Counted from the stretch's first letter, positions 1-8,977 are shown. The stretch: DNA of 42,437 nucleotides from Leptotrichia sp. oral taxon 879 str. F0557 (GCF_000469385.1 NZ_KI271295.1:1-42437); one strand, 5' to 3'. The notes: a model not told the origin generated them from the sequence alone. A program made the numbers and translations.

Positions 1-145
1 AAATAGTTTAAAATATTCATGCGTTTGTCGTGTTCCAGTCTTGAAAAATAAGTGAAAAATTGGTATCATATAATATAAAATTAAAAGAATAAATATAGAT
101 ATTTATGATACAATGTAAAAAAAGGGGATGGGACGAGAATATAGT

Positions 146-493
146 ATGAATAAAAGGGAAATTGGGTTTAAGTATGAGAATGTGGCGAAGGAATATTTGA
201 TTTTGCAAGGGCTTACGTTTGTTGAGAGTAATTTTTATACTAGGTTTGGGGAGATTGACTTGATTTTTTTTGAAAAGAAGAGTCAGACGCTGGTGTTTGT
301 GGAGGTCAAATATCGGAAGAATGATTTTTTTGGATCGGCGATTGAGATGGTGACGGAGGAGAAGCAGAATAAGATTCTTGCGAGTTCACAAATTTATCTT
401 TTAAAAAAGGAATGGGATAAAAATGTAAGGTATGATATTGTTGGAGTAAGTCGTGGCTCTAGCAGTATTGAGTGGTTAAAAAATGCGTTTTGA
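146..493 (+). CDS. yraN: YraN/UPF0102 family endonuclease-like protein
   Basis: Small protein of the YraN (UPF0102) family, whose fold is that of PD-(D/E)XK nucleases; its cellular role is poorly defined. The signature is GEIDLI followed by LVFVEVKYR, giving the D...ExK catalytic spacing, and the length (115 aa) is normal. An upstream in-frame ATG at 128 exists, but the AAAGGGG at 121-127 touches it. The ATG at 146 starts MNKREIG, which fits the family, and has GGGACGAG (129-136) at a usable distance, so I prefer 146. It is the first of a compact + strand series, with the zinc-ribbon gene starting 9 nt after its stop. Family call is secure; function is not. Confidence 0.9.
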   Translation: MNKREIGFKYENVAKEYLILQGLTFVESNFYTRFGEIDLIFFEKKSQTLVFVEVKYRKNDFFGSAIEMVTEEKQNKILASSQIYLLKKEWDKNVRYDIVGVSRGSSSIEWLKNAF

Positions 494-502
494 GGTGATT
501 GT

Positions 503-703
503 ATGAGAAATGATGAGAAATGTTGCAAATGTGGAGAAGAAATGTTTGAAATGAAAAAGGTGGCAATTCCTACAAAAAAAGTTGCTGGAACACAGATTGC
601 CATTGATACATTTTATTTGAAAATATGTAAAAATTGCGGATATACAGAGATGTACTCAACTAAAATAGTTCAAAAGGTTGAGGATCCTGTTGAAGGATAT
701 TAA
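503..703 (+). CDS. small zinc-ribbon protein (YgiT-like)
   Basis: A 66-aa protein with two knuckles, CCKCGEEM near residues 7-14 and CKNCGY near residues 42-47, so a four-cysteine zinc ribbon is visible. Small ribbons of this kind are usually annotated as nucleic-acid binding, but no function can be read from it. It starts just after yraN with a GAGGTG Shine-Dalgarno sequence overlapping the yraN stop. Its 3' end overlaps the start of the comF-type gene, so the three genes are probably translated from one message. The downstream ComF lacks the N-terminal zinc finger found in many ComF proteins, so this separate ribbon could supply that role in trans; this is inference. Confidence 0.75.
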   Translation: MRNDEKCCKCGEEMFEMKKVAIPTKKVAGTQIAIDTFYLKICKNCGYTEMYSTKIVQKVEDPVEGY

Positions 704-1385
704 ATTTTTTAAGGAAATAATATTTAATTTTAAAGGAATTTTATTTAGAAACCAGGATATAATTTCAGGGGTGGAATTAGTTGAGTACGGTATTGTATCG
801 AAAGATACGAAAAATATTCTGAAAAGTTTGAAAAAATTGCGAAAATTAAATAATATTTATTATGTATGGGATTACAATAAGGAGTTTAAGAGGTTAATTT
901 ATTCTTATAAATATAACCATAGAAAAATTATGGCAAAGTTGATTGCCGAATTGATAAAGGAAGAATTTTATTATGTCTTGAAACGTGAAAAGATAGATAT
1001 TGTCGTGAGTGTACCTGTCAGCAGGAAAAGAAAGAATGAAAGAGGGTATAATCAGGTTGATGAGATTTTGAACTGTCTAAAAGTGAATTATGTTCGGATT
1101 GAGAGGGTAAAAAATACTAAAAAGATGGCTGAAATTTTGGACGAAGAAGAAAGAAACAGGAATATTGAGGGAGCTTTTAGAATTTCTCAGAATATTGATT
1201 TGAGCAATAAAAAAATTTTGATACTTGATGATATTGTAACGACAGGAGCGACACTTCGGGAAATAAAAAATAGCATTTTAAGGCAATTTGATAATAAAGA
1301 TAAAAAAAATGGAAATAATATAAAAATTACCGTTTTTTGTCTGGCTGCGGCTAGGGAGATTAAGGTAAATAGAGGAGAAATATGA
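678..1385 (+). CDS. comF: ComF family phosphoribosyltransferase-like protein
   Basis: ComF-type protein of the type I phosphoribosyltransferase fold, linked in other bacteria to DNA uptake and possibly to replication restart. The PRPP-loop motif is clear: ILILDDIVTTGATLREI near residues 170-186. An earlier segment, VVSVPVSRKRKNERGYNQ, is the usual ComF/GntX motif. The N-terminus has no CxxC pairs, unlike canonical ComF. The start is uncertain: TTG 678 has AAAAGG directly against it, and TTG 690 has GAGGAT four bases upstream. Both overlap the zinc-ribbon gene and suggest translational coupling. The 3' end overlaps the amylase homologue by ATGA. No other competence genes are in the window. Confidence 0.82.
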   Translation: MRILLKDIKFFKEIIFNFKGILFRNQDIISGVELVEYGIVSKDTKNILKSLKKLRKLNNIYYVWDYNKEFKRLIYSYKYNHRKIMAKLIAELIKEEFYYVLKREKIDIVVSVPVSRKRKNERGYNQVDEILNCLKVNYVRIERVKNTKKMAEILDEEERNRNIEGAFRISQNIDLSNKKILILDDIVTTGATLREIKNSILRQFDNKDKKNGNNIKITVFCLAAAREIKVNRGEI

Positions 1386-3961
1386 GTTTTAAATTAAAAA
1401 TGAAAGTTTTATTGTTTTTGGTAAGTTCAGTTGTTTCATTTTCTGCACAAAATGAAAATTTTCAAATGAATATTAAAAATAATGATATAAACAATCGTGA
1501 AGATTATTTGATTAGTGCAGTAAAAAGAAAAAATAAGAATAAACAGGAAAATATTGAAAATTCAGAGAATAATGAAACAGGGCAAAATGAGGAAAATTCA
1601 ACAGAATCATTGAAATATAGCCAAAGAAATGATGGAGTTATCGACTTGAATTCATTAGTCCATAGGGAAGATTCTGAATTCAGGGTACTTAATGGAAATA
1701 ATGTAAAGATTATGTTAAGAACGAAAAATAACGATGTTTATTCTGCGGAAGTTGTCTACAATGGCGGGAAAAAAATGATGCGTGGAATTGGAAATTATGG
1801 TGGTAATGAAATTTTTATGGCTGAAATTCCGAGCAATGTGTCAAGTTATTATTTTGTATTAACTGATGACAAGACTAAATATTATATGGGAAGAAATATC
1901 ACAAAAAATCCTGTAAATGTAGAGAAATTTGAATATTCACGTTCTACAAAATTAACAACAATTCCAGAATGGGCTAGAGGCTCAGTTGGATATCAGATTT
2001 ATATTGATTCATTTAGAAATGGCGATGTGGATAATGATGCGATTTTTAATGAATTTGGGACAGATGACTTTTCAGAGCCTACTGGAGAAATTCGTTCAGG
2101 AACATCTAAAAAAGACTTAGTACTGGCATATTGGGGTGGAAATGAAAAACCGCAGTTTTCATTGAATGAATGGAACAGTAACTATGAGGAAAAAAATGAA
2201 TGGGAAGAAAATACGCTAAATGACGTGCAGAACTACACACGTTACTATGGTGGGGATTTACAGGGAATAATTGATAAACTTGACTACATCAAAAATCTTG
2301 GTGTGGAATACATAATTTTATCATCGCCATTTTATTCGCTTTCAAACCATAAATATGATACGATTTATTTTAATCATGTGGATCCGTATTTTGGCTACAT
2401 TGAGCAGACTGGAACATCAAAAGGGCTTGATATAAAGGCAAAAGTTCATAATAACAATGGAGATAAGGAGTTAAACTTGCTTATTTTCAATCCTGAAACG
2501 GATAAAAATTTACTTGATGAGGATTTATTGAATGTGAAAAGCTGGATTTGGACAGATTCTGATTTACAATTGGCAAGCCTTGTAAAACAGGCTCACCAGA
2601 AAGGTCTGAAAGTAGTTCTGGAAGTGGCTCCTGATACAACATCGAGCAGATTTTTTGCTAGAAATAATAAAGAATTTTCCAACTGGTATTTAAAGGATAC
2701 TGTACTTGACTTAAAAAATCCGCAAGTTAGAAATTATATTGAAAATGCAATGAAAAAATGGATTTTAGGGCCTGATGAGACTTTTAAGAAAGATGTATAT
2801 GATGACGGAATTGACGGAATAAGATATGTTTATTACGACAACGAGAATAAAGAATATCTTGCACAAATTACAGAAAATTTGAAAAAATATAAACCTGACT
2901 TGCTAATTACAGGAGAGGTTTCAAACAGTATTACAAAAGATGTTGAAGATGGAATTTATGACAGTGGAGCAGACTATAATATTGTCAATAATATTATAAA
3001 ATATACTGTAAATACTAATCCAAATTACCGAATCAACGGCGTAGAATTTGCAACAAAATTAAATGAAATTTATAACAGATATTCAAGCAATCGTTTTAAT
3101 ATGACACAAGTTTTTATTGGGTCACTTGATACAGATAGAATCTTTAGTGGAATGATAAATCCGAATAGAGTTTATGATAGAAATAATCAATCGGATCAAG
3201 GATATTTGAATATTCGTCCTGATTTATATGACGGAACAGCTGTAAGTAAGCTGAAAAGAGTCGTTGCAATGCAAATGATGCTGCCTGCGACACCAGTTAT
3301 ATATTATGGTGATGAAAAAGGAATGTGGGGAGCAGATTCGCCACGAAATAGAAAGCCTATGTTGTGGGGAGATTACGCACCATACGATCCTGAGACAGAT
3401 AGTATAAGTAAATATAAAGACAGACTTAGAAGTTTTCCTAGTGTTGTGGAAGTAAACGAAGTTCAAAAATGGATTTCGTATCCTGTAAATAGCAATGCAG
3501 ATATAGAAAATCATTATAAAGCCTTACTAAAAGTCAGAAAAGAACATAAAAATTTATTTAAAAATGGTAAATTAAGAATCCTTGAAGTTTACAGTGATCC
3601 CAAAACACGAGGTCGTATTGATTCAGAAATATCAGATTATTTAACTGATCAGAATAGACGGGCAAAATTGTACCAAGGGCGTGATTTTACACCAGCAAGA
3701 CCAAATACAGACTTTATTTCCTACGAAATTTCAGCTGGAAATGAATCAATGATTATTGTAGTAAATAACGGAGCAGACGAATACCCATTATCATTGCAAG
3801 TACCAAAATTATTTGGATTTTACCGAAATCAGCTAAATTTAAAGGAAAATTACGCAATTTCTGATAAAAAAATTCAAATTGACGTAAAACCTTATGAAGT
3901 CAAAGTTTTATATAGTAATGCAAAAAATATGTTTGATTCATTTAGACAAAATAAAAATTAA
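1382..3961 (+). CDS. exported GH13 alpha-amylase-family protein with altered catalytic residues
   Basis: An 859-aa protein with an N-terminal signal peptide (hydrophobic stretch about residues 8-20). An Asn/Glu-rich linker follows, then a CBM34-like beta domain (about 90-180), a GH13 barrel and a C-terminal beta domain. Family landmarks are GSVGYQIYIDSFRNGD, LDYIKNLGVEYIILS, SNHKYDT and PATPVIYYGDEKGMWG, as in neopullulanase/cyclomaltodextrinase. The catalytic strands are changed. The DxxxNH strand reads LEVAPDTTS (413-421). The nucleophile of GxRxD is Val483 in DGIRYV. The SHDT histidine is Leu582 in GSLDTDR. Only the acid/base Glu512 in TGEV remains. It may be a glucan-binding pseudoenzyme or a divergent enzyme. 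It overlaps comF by 4 nt and ends at a terminator. Confidence 0.88.
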   Translation: MSFKLKMKVLLFLVSSVVSFSAQNENFQMNIKNNDINNREDYLISAVKRKNKNKQENIENSENNETGQNEENSTESLKYSQRNDGVIDLNSLVHREDSEFRVLNGNNVKIMLRTKNNDVYSAEVVYNGGKKMMRGIGNYGGNEIFMAEIPSNVSSYYFVLTDDKTKYYMGRNITKNPVNVEKFEYSRSTKLTTIPEWARGSVGYQIYIDSFRNGDVDNDAIFNEFGTDDFSEPTGEIRSGTSKKDLVLAYWGGNEKPQFSLNEWNSNYEEKNEWEENTLNDVQNYTRYYGGDLQGIIDKLDYIKNLGVEYIILSSPFYSLSNHKYDTIYFNHVDPYFGYIEQTGTSKGLDIKAKVHNNNGDKELNLLIFNPETDKNLLDEDLLNVKSWIWTDSDLQLASLVKQAHQKGLKVVLEVAPDTTSSRFFARNNKEFSNWYLKDTVLDLKNPQVRNYIENAMKKWILGPDETFKKDVYDDGIDGIRYVYYDNENKEYLAQITENLKKYKPDLLITGEVSNSITKDVEDGIYDSGADYNIVNNIIKYTVNTNPNYRINGVEFATKLNEIYNRYSSNRFNMTQVFIGSLDTDRIFSGMINPNRVYDRNNQSDQGYLNIRPDLYDGTAVSKLKRVVAMQMMLPATPVIYYGDEKGMWGADSPRNRKPMLWGDYAPYDPETDSISKYKDRLRSFPSVVEVNEVQKWISYPVNSNADIENHYKALLKVRKEHKNLFKNGKLRILEVYSDPKTRGRIDSEISDYLTDQNRRAKLYQGRDFTPARPNTDFISYEISAGNESMIIVVNNGADEYPLSLQVPKLFGFYRNQLNLKENYAISDKKIQIDVKPYEVKVLYSNAKNMFDSFRQNKN

Positions 3962-3967
3962 AAATAC

Positions 3968-3987
3968 GGGGGCAAGTCCCCCTTTTT
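3968..3987 (+). terminator. rho-independent terminator after the amylase homologue
   Basis: Perfect 5-bp stem of five G and five C around the loop CAAGT, followed by five T and preceded by an A-tract. It lies 7 nt after the stop of the GH13 gene and ends the yraN-to-amylase transcription unit. Confidence 0.75.
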
Positions 3988-4028
3988 AAAACAGAAATTA
4001 TAAAATGATAGAAAAAGGAATAGATAAA

Positions 4029-5108
4029 ATGATACAAAATTCTAAAATAGGAACGTTGGAAGTTGTTACTGGAAGCATGTTTTCAGGAAAAAGCGAGGAA
4101 CTTATAAGAAGGCTTAGAAGGGCTGAGTATGCGAAGCAGAAAATTGTAGCATTTAAACATGCTATTGATAACAGATATGGGGAAGAGGGAGTATTTTCAC
4201 ATGGGAATGACAGTTTTAGGGCTTATCCCGTGAGTGATGTTTCTCAAATGGAAGAAATTATGGAAAAAAATGTTGATGCGGAAGTAATTGGAATTGATGA
4301 GGTGCAGTTTTTTGGAGAAAAAATAGTTGAGTTTTGTAAGAAGTATGTGGAATATGGGAAAAGAGTGATTGTCGCAGGGCTTGATATGAGCTTTAGGGCA
4401 GAGCCTTACGAGCCAGTGCCAGAACTTATGAGTATTGCCGATCAGGTGGATAAGCTTCACGCAATTTGCATGATTTGTGGAAAGCCTGCTTATGCGAGTC
4501 AGCGTCTTATAAATGGGGAGCCTGCTTATTATGACGATCCGCTGGTTATGGTTGGCGCAAATGAAAATTATGAGGCAAGATGCCGAAGGCATCATATTGT
4601 AAGGCACAGAACTGATAAAAAAGGAAAAATATATTTTATAGTCGGAACGGAAATTAATGTTGGCAAGAAACTTGTTGAAAAAATGTATGAAGAGCAGCTA
4701 TTTGAAAATAAAAAAGTAACAACAATAGTTATAAAAGGGCAAATGGAGGAAAATGAAAAAAGTGATTTAATAAATTTACGTGAAAAAATAAATTTGGCAT
4801 TGATTGAAAACGACTATATCTTTGTTAGAATTACTGGCGGACTTTTGTTAAAGTTGGAAGGAAGCTACAGTATTCTGGACTTTATGTGTGAATTTAGAAA
4901 AAATTCAGAAGTTATCATTGTTTCAAAAAATAAAAAAGGTGTACTTAACCAGATTTTATTAACAGTGGATTTATTAAAAAAATCGGACTTGAACTTGAAG
5001 GAAATTGTCTATAAAAATGGGAGTAGTCACGCTGGGGAAGAAAAGGAAGAAAATGGTGTTATTGAGAAAATATCGAAAATAACGGAAGTTAAATATAGAG
5101 AATTGTAA
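4029..5108 (+). CDS. tdk: thymidine kinase with C-terminal BioD-like domain
   Basis: Type II thymidine kinase (dThd + ATP to dTMP; pyrimidine salvage, cytoplasm) in residues 1-195. It shows the P-loop GSMFSGKS (15-22), DEVQFF (90-95) with the catalytic Glu, GLDMSFRAEPY (118-127), and a zinc site from C147xxC150, C185 and H188/H189. Bacterial enzymes usually stop near 190-200 residues; this one runs to 359. Residues 200-359 resemble dethiobiotin synthetase: YFIVGTEINVGKK (202-214), ITGGLLLKL, and an LNQILLTVDLL...LKEIVYKN stretch. The P-loop ends in Lys instead of Thr/Ser, so ATP binding there is doubtful. The ATG at 4029 has AAAGGA about 10 nt upstream, while the in-frame ATG at 4005 has no ribosome site. 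pcrA follows 25 nt later. Confidence 0.93.
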   Translation: MIQNSKIGTLEVVTGSMFSGKSEELIRRLRRAEYAKQKIVAFKHAIDNRYGEEGVFSHGNDSFRAYPVSDVSQMEEIMEKNVDAEVIGIDEVQFFGEKIVEFCKKYVEYGKRVIVAGLDMSFRAEPYEPVPELMSIADQVDKLHAICMICGKPAYASQRLINGEPAYYDDPLVMVGANENYEARCRRHHIVRHRTDKKGKIYFIVGTEINVGKKLVEKMYEEQLFENKKVTTIVIKGQMEENEKSDLINLREKINLALIENDYIFVRITGGLLLKLEGSYSILDFMCEFRKNSEVIIVSKNKKGVLNQILLTVDLLKKSDLNLKEIVYKNGSSHAGEEKEENGVIEKISKITEVKYREL

Positions 5109-5133
5109 AAAATAATGAGAAAAAAGGAGAAAT

Positions 5134-7341
5134 ATGAGCAGTATTTTAGATGAATTAAATGAAGAGCAGAGAAAAGCTGCGGAAAAAATAGAAGGGCCTG
5201 TATTGATACTGGCTGGAGCGGGAAGTGGTAAAACACGTACAGTTACTTATAGAATCGCACACATGGTAAAAGAAATAGGGATTTCACCGCTTAATATTCT
5301 GGCACTTACTTTTACGAATAAGGCGGCAAGAGAGATGAAGGAAAGGGCTACGGCACTTATTGGACATGAGGCGAATAATCTTGTAGTTTCTACATTTCAC
5401 TCGTTTTCGGTAAGATTGCTTAAAACTTATTCTGAAAGAATTGGATATGGGAGAAATTTTAATATTTATGATGTGGATGATCAGAAATCGATTATTACAA
5501 AGATAAAAAAGGATATGGGAATTAAGGATAATGATGGTGTTCAGCCGGGAAAACTTGCAAATAGAATTAGTAAATTGAAGGAACAGGGGATAGGAATTAA
5601 GGAGCTTGAACGTGAAATTGATATGAGAATTCCTGCGAACAGGCTTTTTGGTGAGATTTATCAAAAGTATGATGAAGTTTTGAAGGCAAATAATGCGATG
5701 GATTTTTCAGATTTGCTTTTGAATGCGAGAAAATTGCTGGATGATGCTTTTGTTTTGGAAAGAATACAGGAAAGATATCAGTATATTGTGGTGGATGAGT
5801 ATCAGGATACTAACGATATTCAGTATGAAATGATTAATCTGATTGCAGCAAAATATCGGAATATTTGTGTTGTAGGAGATGAAGATCAGAGTATTTATGC
5901 GTTTCGTGGGGCAAATATTAATAACATTTTGAATTTTGAGAGAGATTACAAGGAAGCATTTACGGTAAAACTGGAAAGAAATTACCGTTCTACAAAAAAA
6001 ATACTGGATACAGCCAACGAGCTTATTAAAAATAATAAAAGCTCAAAAGGGAAAACACTTTGGACAGATGGTTCTGATGGAGAAAAAATCAAGATTTATA
6101 ATGCAATGACTGTTTATGATGAAGCGGATTTTATTGTGACAGAGATGAAGAAAAAGAAAAGAGACGGTGCCGATTACAAGGATATGACGATTTTGTACAG
6201 GACAAATGCACAATCAAGGGTTTTGGAGGAAAAACTACTGTCTGCAAATATTCCTTACAAAATTTATGGCGGGATGCAGTTCTTTCAACGTAAGGAAATA
6301 AAGGATATTTTGGCATATTTAAGCCTTTTAAATAATAAAAATGATAATCATAATTTTTATCGTATAATTAATGTTCCAAAACGTTCTGTTGGAGAAAAGA
6401 CGCTGGAAAAAATACAGGAAGTTGCAAATGAAAAAAATATTTCGATGCTTGAAGCGCTTCATTATATTGATGAAATTCCTGTAAGAGCAGCTACAAAACT
6501 TGCATTAAAGGAATTTTACAATTTAATGCAAGGCATTTACTCAAGCCTTGAAGAAATGTCAATTAAGGAAATATTTGATGAAATTCTTATAAGAACACGT
6601 TATATTGACTCAATTGAAGACAATAAGGAAGACAGAGTTAGAAATATTGAGGAATTGTTAAACAGTATTACTGAAATTGAAAGGCAAAATCCAAGCATGT
6701 CCTTGAATGAATATCTTGATATGATTTCGTTAAGTTCAGCGACTGATGAAATGGAAGAGGATGAAAATTATGTAAAACTTATGACAATTCACAGCTCGAA
6801 AGGACTGGAATTTGATTATGTATTTCTTGCAGGAATGGAAGACGGGCTGTTCCCATCAATTTCTTTTGACGCTCCTGAAGAGGAGCTGGAAGAAGAGCGT
6901 AGACTTTGTTATGTGGCGATAACTCGTGCTAAAAAAGAACTGTTTATTTCCTATTCTTCATCAAGAAAAATTTGGGGAAAAGATGACAATTTACGTCGTC
7001 CATCAAGATTTATCTACGAAATGAAGCAAGATAACCTAGAGTATGTGGGTGGAAAATACGGAAGTTTAAAAGGGCAATCTTCAGCTCCAAGAAGTTTTAC
7101 ACCGAAAATAGAAAACTTTAATCCATTTTCTAAGGACAAACTAGGAACATTTGGTAAAAAATCAGGCTCTCAAACAACTTCAAATGTGAATTCTAAATAT
7201 AAAGTTGGAGATGTGGTTAATCACAAGAAATTTGGACGTGGAAAAATAAAAAAAATGGATACAAAAAGCATGATTGTGGAATTTATGGTTGGAGAAAAGA
7301 AAATAGCGTTAGTGCTGGCAGATAAAATTTTGGAAAAATAA
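5134..7341 (+). CDS. pcrA: ATP-dependent DNA helicase PcrA/UvrD
   Basis: SF1A 3'-5' helicase of 735 aa, a normal length, acting in nucleotide excision repair and in clearing replication and transcription conflicts. Helicase motifs are in order: the Q-motif region LNEEQRKAAE, Walker A GAGSGKT (about 29-35), Ia ALTFTNKAAREMKER, II VVDEYQDT, III GDEDQSIYAFRGA, IV NYRSTKKIL, V TIHSSKGLEFDYVF and VI YVAITRAKKEL. The C-terminal VGDVVNHKKFGRGKI is the Tudor-like domain typical of PcrA, which binds RNA polymerase. The start has a good AAAAAGGAG site. It is probably cotranscribed with tdk and ends at a strong hairpin. Confidence 0.97.
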   Translation: MSSILDELNEEQRKAAEKIEGPVLILAGAGSGKTRTVTYRIAHMVKEIGISPLNILALTFTNKAAREMKERATALIGHEANNLVVSTFHSFSVRLLKTYSERIGYGRNFNIYDVDDQKSIITKIKKDMGIKDNDGVQPGKLANRISKLKEQGIGIKELEREIDMRIPANRLFGEIYQKYDEVLKANNAMDFSDLLLNARKLLDDAFVLERIQERYQYIVVDEYQDTNDIQYEMINLIAAKYRNICVVGDEDQSIYAFRGANINNILNFERDYKEAFTVKLERNYRSTKKILDTANELIKNNKSSKGKTLWTDGSDGEKIKIYNAMTVYDEADFIVTEMKKKKRDGADYKDMTILYRTNAQSRVLEEKLLSANIPYKIYGGMQFFQRKEIKDILAYLSLLNNKNDNHNFYRIINVPKRSVGEKTLEKIQEVANEKNISMLEALHYIDEIPVRAATKLALKEFYNLMQGIYSSLEEMSIKEIFDEILIRTRYIDSIEDNKEDRVRNIEELLNSITEIERQNPSMSLNEYLDMISLSSATDEMEEDENYVKLMTIHSSKGLEFDYVFLAGMEDGLFPSISFDAPEEELEEERRLCYVAITRAKKELFISYSSSRKIWGKDDNLRRPSRFIYEMKQDNLEYVGGKYGSLKGQSSAPRSFTPKIENFNPFSKDKLGTFGKKSGSQTTSNVNSKYKVGDVVNHKKFGRGKIKKMDTKSMIVEFMVGEKKIALVLADKILEK

Positions 7342-7352
7342 AAAAATCTTAT

Positions 7353-7404
7353 TACAGTAAAAATCTTTTTGTTTAATTCAAAGAGGTTTTACTGTATTTT
7401 TTGT
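7353..7404 (+). terminator. rho-independent terminator after pcrA
   Basis: Inverted repeat of TACAGTAAAA (7353-7362) with TTTTACTGTA (7387-7396), extended inward by imperfect TCTTT/AAAGA pairing, then a T-run to 7402. It lies 12 nt after the pcrA stop. Confidence 0.85.
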
Positions 7405-7456
7405 ATATTTTCAAAGGGAAAAGAGTTATAATTGAATATACAAATAAAAAAATATA

Positions 7457-7511
7457 GGGAAGGAGAGTATGATTTTTACGTAACTTGCAATTATCATACA
7501 AAATAAAAATG
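7457..7511 (+). promoter_or_regulatory. nadV leader: remote Shine-Dalgarno, 4-codon ORF and hairpin
   Basis: A strong purine-rich site, GGGAAGGAGAG (7457-7467), is followed by ATG at 7469, but that frame ends after four codons (MIFT, then TAA at 7481). The real nadV ATG at 7509 has no site of its own. GTATGAT (7467-7473) and ATCATAC (7493-7499) form a 7-bp stem with a 19-nt loop. If it folds, the strong site sits about 9 nt from ATG 7509. So the hairpin may loop out the intervening bases, or the mini-ORF may act as a leader. The sequence is seen; the mechanism is inference. Confidence 0.4.
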
Positions 7512-8939
7512 AAAAATTTAATACTATCGACAGATTCTTATAAAATTACTCATCCATTTCAATATCCAGCAAATATGACGTATATGCACGATTATATCGA
7601 AAGCCGTGGTGGCTTGTACGGATATGTAAAATTTTTTGGACTGCAATATTATTTAATGGAATATTTAACAAAAAAAATTACAAATGAAATGATAGATGAA
7701 GCTAAGGAAATTTGCGAATTGCATGGATTGCCATTTTTTGAAGAGGGATGGAGGTATATTGTAGAAAAACTGGATGGGAAATTGCCACTTAGAATTAGAA
7801 CCGTTCCAGAAGGCAGTGTTGTAAAAAATCATAATGTGCTGGTTACAGTTGAATCAACTGACAAAAATGTGCCTTGGATTGTGGGCTGGGTGGAAACATT
7901 GCTGTTAAAAGTATGGTATCCAATTACAGTTGCAACATTTTCATACAAGGCAAAACAGATTATAAAATACTTTTTAAAGGAAACAAGTGATAATGTGGAG
8001 TCAGAATTGAAGTTTAAATTGCATGATTTTGGTTATCGTGGTGTTTCCAGCGAGGAAAGTGCCGGAATTGGAGGAATGGCTCATCTTACAAATTTTTATG
8101 GAACAGATACCTTAAATGCACTTGTCTTTGCCCGTAAATATTATAATGAAAAAATAGCCGCTTACAGCGTGCCTGCTTCTGAACATAGCACAATGACTTC
8201 ATGGACTCAGGAATATGAAAAAGAGGCATACGAAAACATGCTTGATAAATTTCCAAAAGGAATTGTTTCAATCGTTCTTGACAGCTATAATTTTTTTAAT
8301 GCGGTAGAAAATATTATTGGAAAAGAGCTGCGTGAAAAAATATTGGCAAGAGATGGAATGGTTACAATACGTCCAGATAGCGGAGATGCAATTACAAATA
8401 TTTTATTTGCACTCGAAAGTCTGGAGAAGAATTTTGGGTATACTGTAAACTCCAAAGGATATAAAGTGATTAACAAAGTCCGTATTTTACAAGGTGATGG
8501 AATTAATGAAGATACAATCTGGGATATTTATAAATCTTTAAAGGATAATAAGTATTCTGCTGAGAATGTTACTTTGGGCTGCGGAGGATCTCTTTTGCAA
8601 GGAAATGAAAAATCTGGCATTAACAGGGATACTCATAAATTTGCCATGAAATGCAGCTGTATAAAAATTGGAAATGAAGTTAGAGATGTTTACAAAAATC
8701 CTGTTACAGATAAAGGAAAAGTCAGTAAAAAAGGACGGCTTGACCTGATAAAAAATAAAAATGGAGAATTTGAAACAGTAAATATTTCAGATTTACCTGA
8801 AAATCAATATCATGAAGATTCCGTAATGGAATGTGTTTTTGAAAATGGAAAAATTTTAAAAACATATACTTTTGAAGAAGTAAGAAAAAATGAAAGTTTA
8901 TTGTATAATCCGAGTTTAATTAGAGAAGTATCAAAATAG
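7509..8939 (+). CDS. nadV: nicotinamide phosphoribosyltransferase
   Basis: Makes nicotinamide mononucleotide from nicotinamide and PRPP for NAD salvage in the cytoplasm. The protein is 476 aa, close to other NAMPT/NadV proteins. Motifs: STDSYKITHPFQYP at the N-terminus, LHDFGYRGVSSEESAGIGG, SVPASEHSTMTSW (with the catalytic His), TIRPDSGD, RILQGDGINEDT and GCGGSLLQ. The extra in-frame TTG at 7485 would add eight residues, but homologues begin at the MKNL-type start, so ATG 7509 is chosen despite lacking a close ribosome site (see the leader feature). It stands alone between the pcrA terminator and tpx; no PRPP synthetase or NMN adenylyltransferase gene is adjacent. Confidence 0.95.
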   Translation: MKNLILSTDSYKITHPFQYPANMTYMHDYIESRGGLYGYVKFFGLQYYLMEYLTKKITNEMIDEAKEICELHGLPFFEEGWRYIVEKLDGKLPLRIRTVPEGSVVKNHNVLVTVESTDKNVPWIVGWVETLLLKVWYPITVATFSYKAKQIIKYFLKETSDNVESELKFKLHDFGYRGVSSEESAGIGGMAHLTNFYGTDTLNALVFARKYYNEKIAAYSVPASEHSTMTSWTQEYEKEAYENMLDKFPKGIVSIVLDSYNFFNAVENIIGKELREKILARDGMVTIRPDSGDAITNILFALESLEKNFGYTVNSKGYKVINKVRILQGDGINEDTIWDIYKSLKDNKYSAENVTLGCGGSLLQGNEKSGINRDTHKFAMKCSCIKIGNEVRDVYKNPVTDKGKVSKKGRLDLIKNKNGEFETVNISDLPENQYHEDSVMECVFENGKILKTYTFEEVRKNESLLYNPSLIREVSK

Positions 8940-8977
8940 AAATGATAAAATTAGATAAAAATAGTTTAAATTAAAAC

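Noticed and set aside
4197-4607. 136-codon minus-strand ORF opposite tdk
   Set aside because: Antisense to the conserved kinase core; no ribosome site.
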